Of a stretch of DNA of 8,894 bases, positions 5,953 to 8,894 are shown piece by piece (the stretch's first letter is position 1; each line of letters starts with the position of its first letter). The stretch is from Bacteroidales bacterium (GTDB taxonomy: Bacteria > Bacteroidota > Bacteroidia > Bacteroidales > VadinHA17), in the NCBI GenBank assembly GCA_025455505.1, contig JALOMK010000066.1:1-8894 (forward strand). The letters are read 5' to 3'. A program made the translations under genes and the position numbers. Under the pieces are notes generated by a model. It was not told the DNA's origin, ran no database searches, and saw only the letters and a program-made list of their open reading frames with translations.

Positions 5953-6867
5953 TTAAACAAGGCCCCAGCTCTTCATCACTTCGAGGTTTTCCTTCATGCA
6001 CTCCATCGGAGGCCTTCCCTGGTACGACTCCTGCTCTATTATCAGAACCTCAGCTCCGCCATCCGTCAGAAGAAGATCCACAACTTCCTTCGCGTTTACA
6101 ATGCCCTTCCCGACAATAGTGCTCTCATACTTTTCATTGCCCCCCTCGGCGGCAATCTCATCCTTCACATGAACGTTCTCGAACCTGCCGGGGTATTTCT
6201 TCACAACATCAAGTGCAACTGCGCCCCCGTTGTACAGGTTCCCTATGTCGATCTGCATAACGACGAGCTTCGGATCCATCCATTTCATCATCAGGTCGAA
6301 GACCATCTCGTCATTCAGCTTCTGGCTGAATTCAAAATCGTGGTTGTGATAACCGAACTTCATGCCCTGCTTCTGGCAAAGCTCACCGCACTTGTTAAGT
6401 ATCCCCATCCATTTCTGAAGGTTATCGTAGCTGTCGCGCATGCTTTCATCCATCCACGGACTCACTACATACTTCTGTCCAAGAACCGCGGCATCCTCAA
6501 CTGTGTATTTCCAGCTGTCGGTAAAATCATTCGTTCCGGCATCCCAGTGCTGAGGGGCGAAAACCGTGTGGCCGCTGACCATATTCAGGCCAAGGTCGTC
6601 AAGCACTTTCCTGAATTCCTGAGGTGTATAACCATAGAATTTCCTGTCGACATAATTTGCGTGCTCAACATGCACGTAACCCATTTTTGCAATTTCTGTA
6701 AGCGAGCCCAGCGGGTCGGCAGTCATCTGGTCGCGCACGGAATAAAGCTGCAGGCCTACAATAGCCTTTTTCTTTTCAGGCTTTGTTGCGCATGCAGCCG
6801 GAAAAAGCGCTGCGCCAACAGCCGCGGCGGCGCTGATCTTCACAAAGGTTCTTCTTGAAGTTTTCAT
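5953..6867 (-). CDS. Tat-exported sugar isomerase/epimerase-like TIM-barrel protein
   Basis: This 304-residue protein belongs to the xylose isomerase-like TIM-barrel superfamily (AP endonuclease 2 family, PF01261). Residues 4-10 (SRRTFVK) are a twin-arginine motif followed by an Ala-rich hydrophobic stretch. PAAC at 24-27 could be a weak lipobox, so the folded protein should be exported by Tat and may be lipidated. Barrel motifs are GLQLYSVRD at 38-46, GYHNHDFEF at 172-180, QIDIGN at 205-210, NVHVKD at 231-236 and IIEQE at 276-280. The Asp207, His233 and Glu278 region looks like a metal-binding site. Some exported relatives in Bacteroides act on 3-keto-glycosides as lyases or epimerases, so simple sugar-phosphate isomerisation is unlikely outside the cytoplasm. 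I chose the ATG at 6867 over the TTG just before it. It follows the GH2-like gene by 90 bp on the same strand. Confidence 0.85.
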   Translation of the reverse strand: MKTSRRTFVKISAAAAVGAALFPAACATKPEKKKAIVGLQLYSVRDQMTADPLGSLTEIAKMGYVHVEHANYVDRKFYGYTPQEFRKVLDDLGLNMVSGHTVFAPQHWDAGTNDFTDSWKYTVEDAAVLGQKYVVSPWMDESMRDSYDNLQKWMGILNKCGELCQKQGMKFGYHNHDFEFSQKLNDEMVFDLMMKWMDPKLVVMQIDIGNLYNGGAVALDVVKKYPGRFENVHVKDEIAAEGGNEKYESTIVGKGIVNAKEVVDLLLTDGGAEVLIIEQESYQGRPPMECMKENLEVMKSWGLV

Positions 6868-6957
6868 CAATGTCAGGTTTGAAAAGTTAGTAATTCGAAA
6901 ACAGGTCCTCTAATTTAAATATATATTATCATTTAAAAACCAGGCTCCCGGGCTTAA

Positions 6958-8894
6958 TTAATAGGAGATGTTCTCAACCCCCGATATCTGCCTCCCCTTC
7001 GCGCCTGAAGAAAACAGGTCGCTGATTTCCTTTGCCGTCATAGCCTGCACCGGATCGAAGTCGGGTGAGGCCATATAGTTCAGCACTGAAATGTATAGCT
7101 GCTTCACCTCGGGCACGGAACCAGGCTTGCGTAGATCCGTCATGCAAACAAGGAGCTTGCCACTTCCGACCCTGAATTCAAATATAAGGCCCAGCTTGTG
7201 GTTCCTCTCAATGTTATCGACAACCTGCACAAGGGGCTTGTATTCCTTTGGCGTTTTGTCGAGTATAAGGGGCCTGCTGCTCTTTACAAGCGGCCACCAC
7301 TGCCAGTTTGTATGAAACTCCGTCGGAAAATCATTGAAAAGCGGGTGCCTGGGATCTGTAAGGATCGACATGGTCCCGGGCGAAACAGGTTTCCCGTTTC
7401 GTTCGGAAATACCCCTGAACATCCTGTAATTCCAGTAATCAGGAATGAAAAGACCTCCAACCGTCATCTTTTCATAAAGGTCATGATCCGGAAAAAGAAG
7501 CACCTTGCCTCCGGAACCCAGGTGAGCAACCATCGCGGCATCGGGGCGTTCTGAAATAAGTACATCGCCGGGAACGGCAGGATAGCCGGCAGGCGGATAC
7601 ACCCATACCGGGTAGGAATTCCTGTAGTGCGTGCCTTCCAGTATTATCGAGAAAGTGAGTTTTTCAGCTTTCCTTACGGCAGACAGCTCAATTTCAAAGG
7701 TTCCAAGGTCATTCAGCGTTCCCATCTCAATATCGGAGGTGAATTCAGAACTTCCCAGCAATACATCCTTTGAGTCCTTAAGCTCATATCTCACTTTCTG
7801 ACCCTTAAGCTCCCTGTCGGAATAATTTGCAATCTTTATCCTGCCTGAAAAAGCCTCATCCGCAACCCAGCAGTACTTTTCAAAGATTGCCAGCGGGACA
7901 ATGCTGTTGCAGAAATTACCGAATTCCTCCGGGCTGATCAGCCCTTTGCTGTCCATGAAGGCGTCGAGCAGTCCTATCAGGGCGGTCCCCTGGCCGGGAA
8001 AATCCTGGAGGTCCAGAAGATGGAAGCCACCGAAACCCGGTGTTCGCATAGCCATCTCAATGTCGGCCTTGTAGCAGATGGCACTAAGCGCGCCCGAAGC
8101 CCTGAAGAATTCCTTTGCCTGCCCCGACAGTCCGTTTTCCTCCAGCCTGCTCCGGAAAACCTCCAGGTTCCAGGGCTTCATGACCCCGGTATACTTTTGA
8201 ATCTCGTCGTAATCGGGGTACACCTGGTACTGGCCTACCTCGGTCCCCATAACCGGAATCGTGCATTCCGATATTGCTCCTGCATAGTCCGGAATTGTTG
8301 ACGGGTACCTGCCATTTATATAACCGCCGTCCCATGCATCGGCAAACGAAAACGATCCCCTTATGTGTGTTCTGAATGTTGTATCCTTATCGGCCCCCAC
8401 CCTGCAGCCGGTGTAATAATCCTCACCTTCAACCTGTCCCCTGGAACCCAGGTAATTATTGGTACCGAACGAATACATGCGCCTGTCATCGGCGGCCCTG
8501 TACCTGTCAACGAACTGCCGCATCACATCCAGGTCGCCATTCAGCTCATTCCCCAGCGCAAGCATCACGAAACATGCATGGTTGCCATAGGTTTCGAGGA
8601 TATTGTCTCCTTCTTTCATCAGGAATGCGTTGAGTTCGTTGTTGGTTTTCCTGAAGCCTCCCCAGAAGGGCAATTCAGGCTGCAGGTACATGCCCTCTAT
8701 ATCAGCGGCAATGAATGCCGCTTCAGGGGGTGTCCAGGAATGAAACCTGTAGAAATTGATGTTATATTCCTTTGCTGTCCTGAAGACCTTTCGCCAGGCC
8801 TCAACATCCATTGGCGGATGTCCGGTGAGGGGGAAAACACAGGCATCGTGCTTTCCCCGCATGAAAGTATTTATGCCGTTGATCGCAAACTGCG
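6958..8894 (-). CDS. glycoside hydrolase family 2-like protein, 5' end outside the window
   Basis: The reading frame runs off the right edge. The Met at 8862 is internal, because the upstream codons (QFAINGINTF before MRGKHD) give the FxING...F.RG motif that opens the GH2 TIM barrel. The N-terminal sugar-binding and immunoglobulin-like domains and any signal peptide are therefore missing here. Counting from that Met, the barrel includes FYRFHSWTPPEAAF at 37-50, PELPFWGG at 62-69, LALGNELNGD at 101-110 with Glu106 as likely acid/base, and VMGTEVGQYQVYPDY at 204-218 with Glu208 as candidate nucleophile. Residues 281-302 (HLLDLQDFPGQ onwards) are well formed. From about 340 on there is a beta-sandwich-like region and then, from about 430, an alpha/beta region (SGGKVLLFPDHDLY) that may resemble the accessory domain of some beta-galactosidases. 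Substrate is not recognised. It is the upstream partner of the Tat-exported TIM-barrel gene. Confidence 0.8.
   Translation of the reverse strand, partial: QFAINGINTFMRGKHDACVFPLTGHPPMDVEAWRKVFRTAKEYNINFYRFHSWTPPEAAFIAADIEGMYLQPELPFWGGFRKTNNELNAFLMKEGDNILETYGNHACFVMLALGNELNGDLDVMRQFVDRYRAADDRRMYSFGTNNYLGSRGQVEGEDYYTGCRVGADKDTTFRTHIRGSFSFADAWDGGYINGRYPSTIPDYAGAISECTIPVMGTEVGQYQVYPDYDEIQKYTGVMKPWNLEVFRSRLEENGLSGQAKEFFRASGALSAICYKADIEMAMRTPGFGGFHLLDLQDFPGQGTALIGLLDAFMDSKGLISPEEFGNFCNSIVPLAIFEKYCWVADEAFSGRIKIANYSDRELKGQKVRYELKDSKDVLLGSSEFTSDIEMGTLNDLGTFEIELSAVRKAEKLTFSIILEGTHYRNSYPVWVYPPAGYPAVPGDVLISERPDAAMVAHLGSGGKVLLFPDHDLYEKMTVGGLFIPDYWNYRMFRGISERNGKPVSPGTMSILTDPRHPLFNDFPTEFHTNWQWWPLVKSSRPLILDKTPKEYKPLVQVVDNIERNHKLGLIFEFRVGSGKLLVCMTDLRKPGSVPEVKQLYISVLNYMASPDFDPVQAMTAKEISDLFSSGAKGRQISGVENISY

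Noticed and set aside
5920..6858. A 312-residue open frame on the plus strand opposite the TIM-barrel gene
   Set aside because: It is antisense to a protein with clear family motifs and a Tat signal, and its own translation has no recognisable domain. Long antisense frames are expected opposite GC-rich third positions.
8862..8862. The Met codon at 8862 as true start of the GH2-like protein
   Set aside because: The frame stays open to the window edge, and the upstream codons encode the conserved FxING...F part of the GH2 barrel, so the start lies outside the window.

Overview
The window looks like chromosomal DNA of a member of the Bacteroidota, probably Bacteroidales-like. The supporting signs are start codons preceded by A-rich rather than clear Shine-Dalgarno sequence, promoter-like elements of the TAnnTTTG type, many lipoprotein or exported proteins, and a poly(A)/poly(T)-flanked hairpin with the GAGGCTG/CAGCCTC stem often seen between Bacteroidota genes. 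No tRNA, rRNA, insertion sequence or CRISPR array was seen.

Left part (1-2497, + strand): about 234 bp of non-coding DNA, then an HlyD/RND-type periplasmic adaptor with an unusual Gly/Ser/Met-rich insertion, then an exported SdiA-regulated-family (YjiK-like) beta-propeller. No ABC, RND or TolC partner of the adaptor is visible.

Middle part (2515-5853): the most interesting region. A Crp/Fnr-family regulator with an N-terminal cysteine cluster (minus strand) is divergent from a two-gene unit. That unit encodes an exported multiheme c-type cytochrome (10 CXXCH plus one CX3CH) and a lipoprotein with two rhodanese domains that both keep a catalytic cysteine. The 211-bp divergent region holds two perfect 16-bp palindromes. 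One contains an FNR-type half-site arrangement and sits about 40 bp upstream of the predicted start of regulator transcription. The other has CRP-type spacing and lies closer to the cytochrome gene. I read this as a redox-regulated cell-envelope respiratory or detoxification module for a sulfur compound, or possibly a selenium or tellurium compound. The substrate is inferred, not shown. A strong hairpin ends the unit and probably works in both directions.

Right part (5953-8894, minus strand): a carbohydrate unit. A glycoside hydrolase family 2-like protein, cut by the right edge of the window, is followed 90 bp later by a Tat-exported sugar isomerase/epimerase-like TIM barrel. The pair suggests extracytoplasmic processing of a glycoside.
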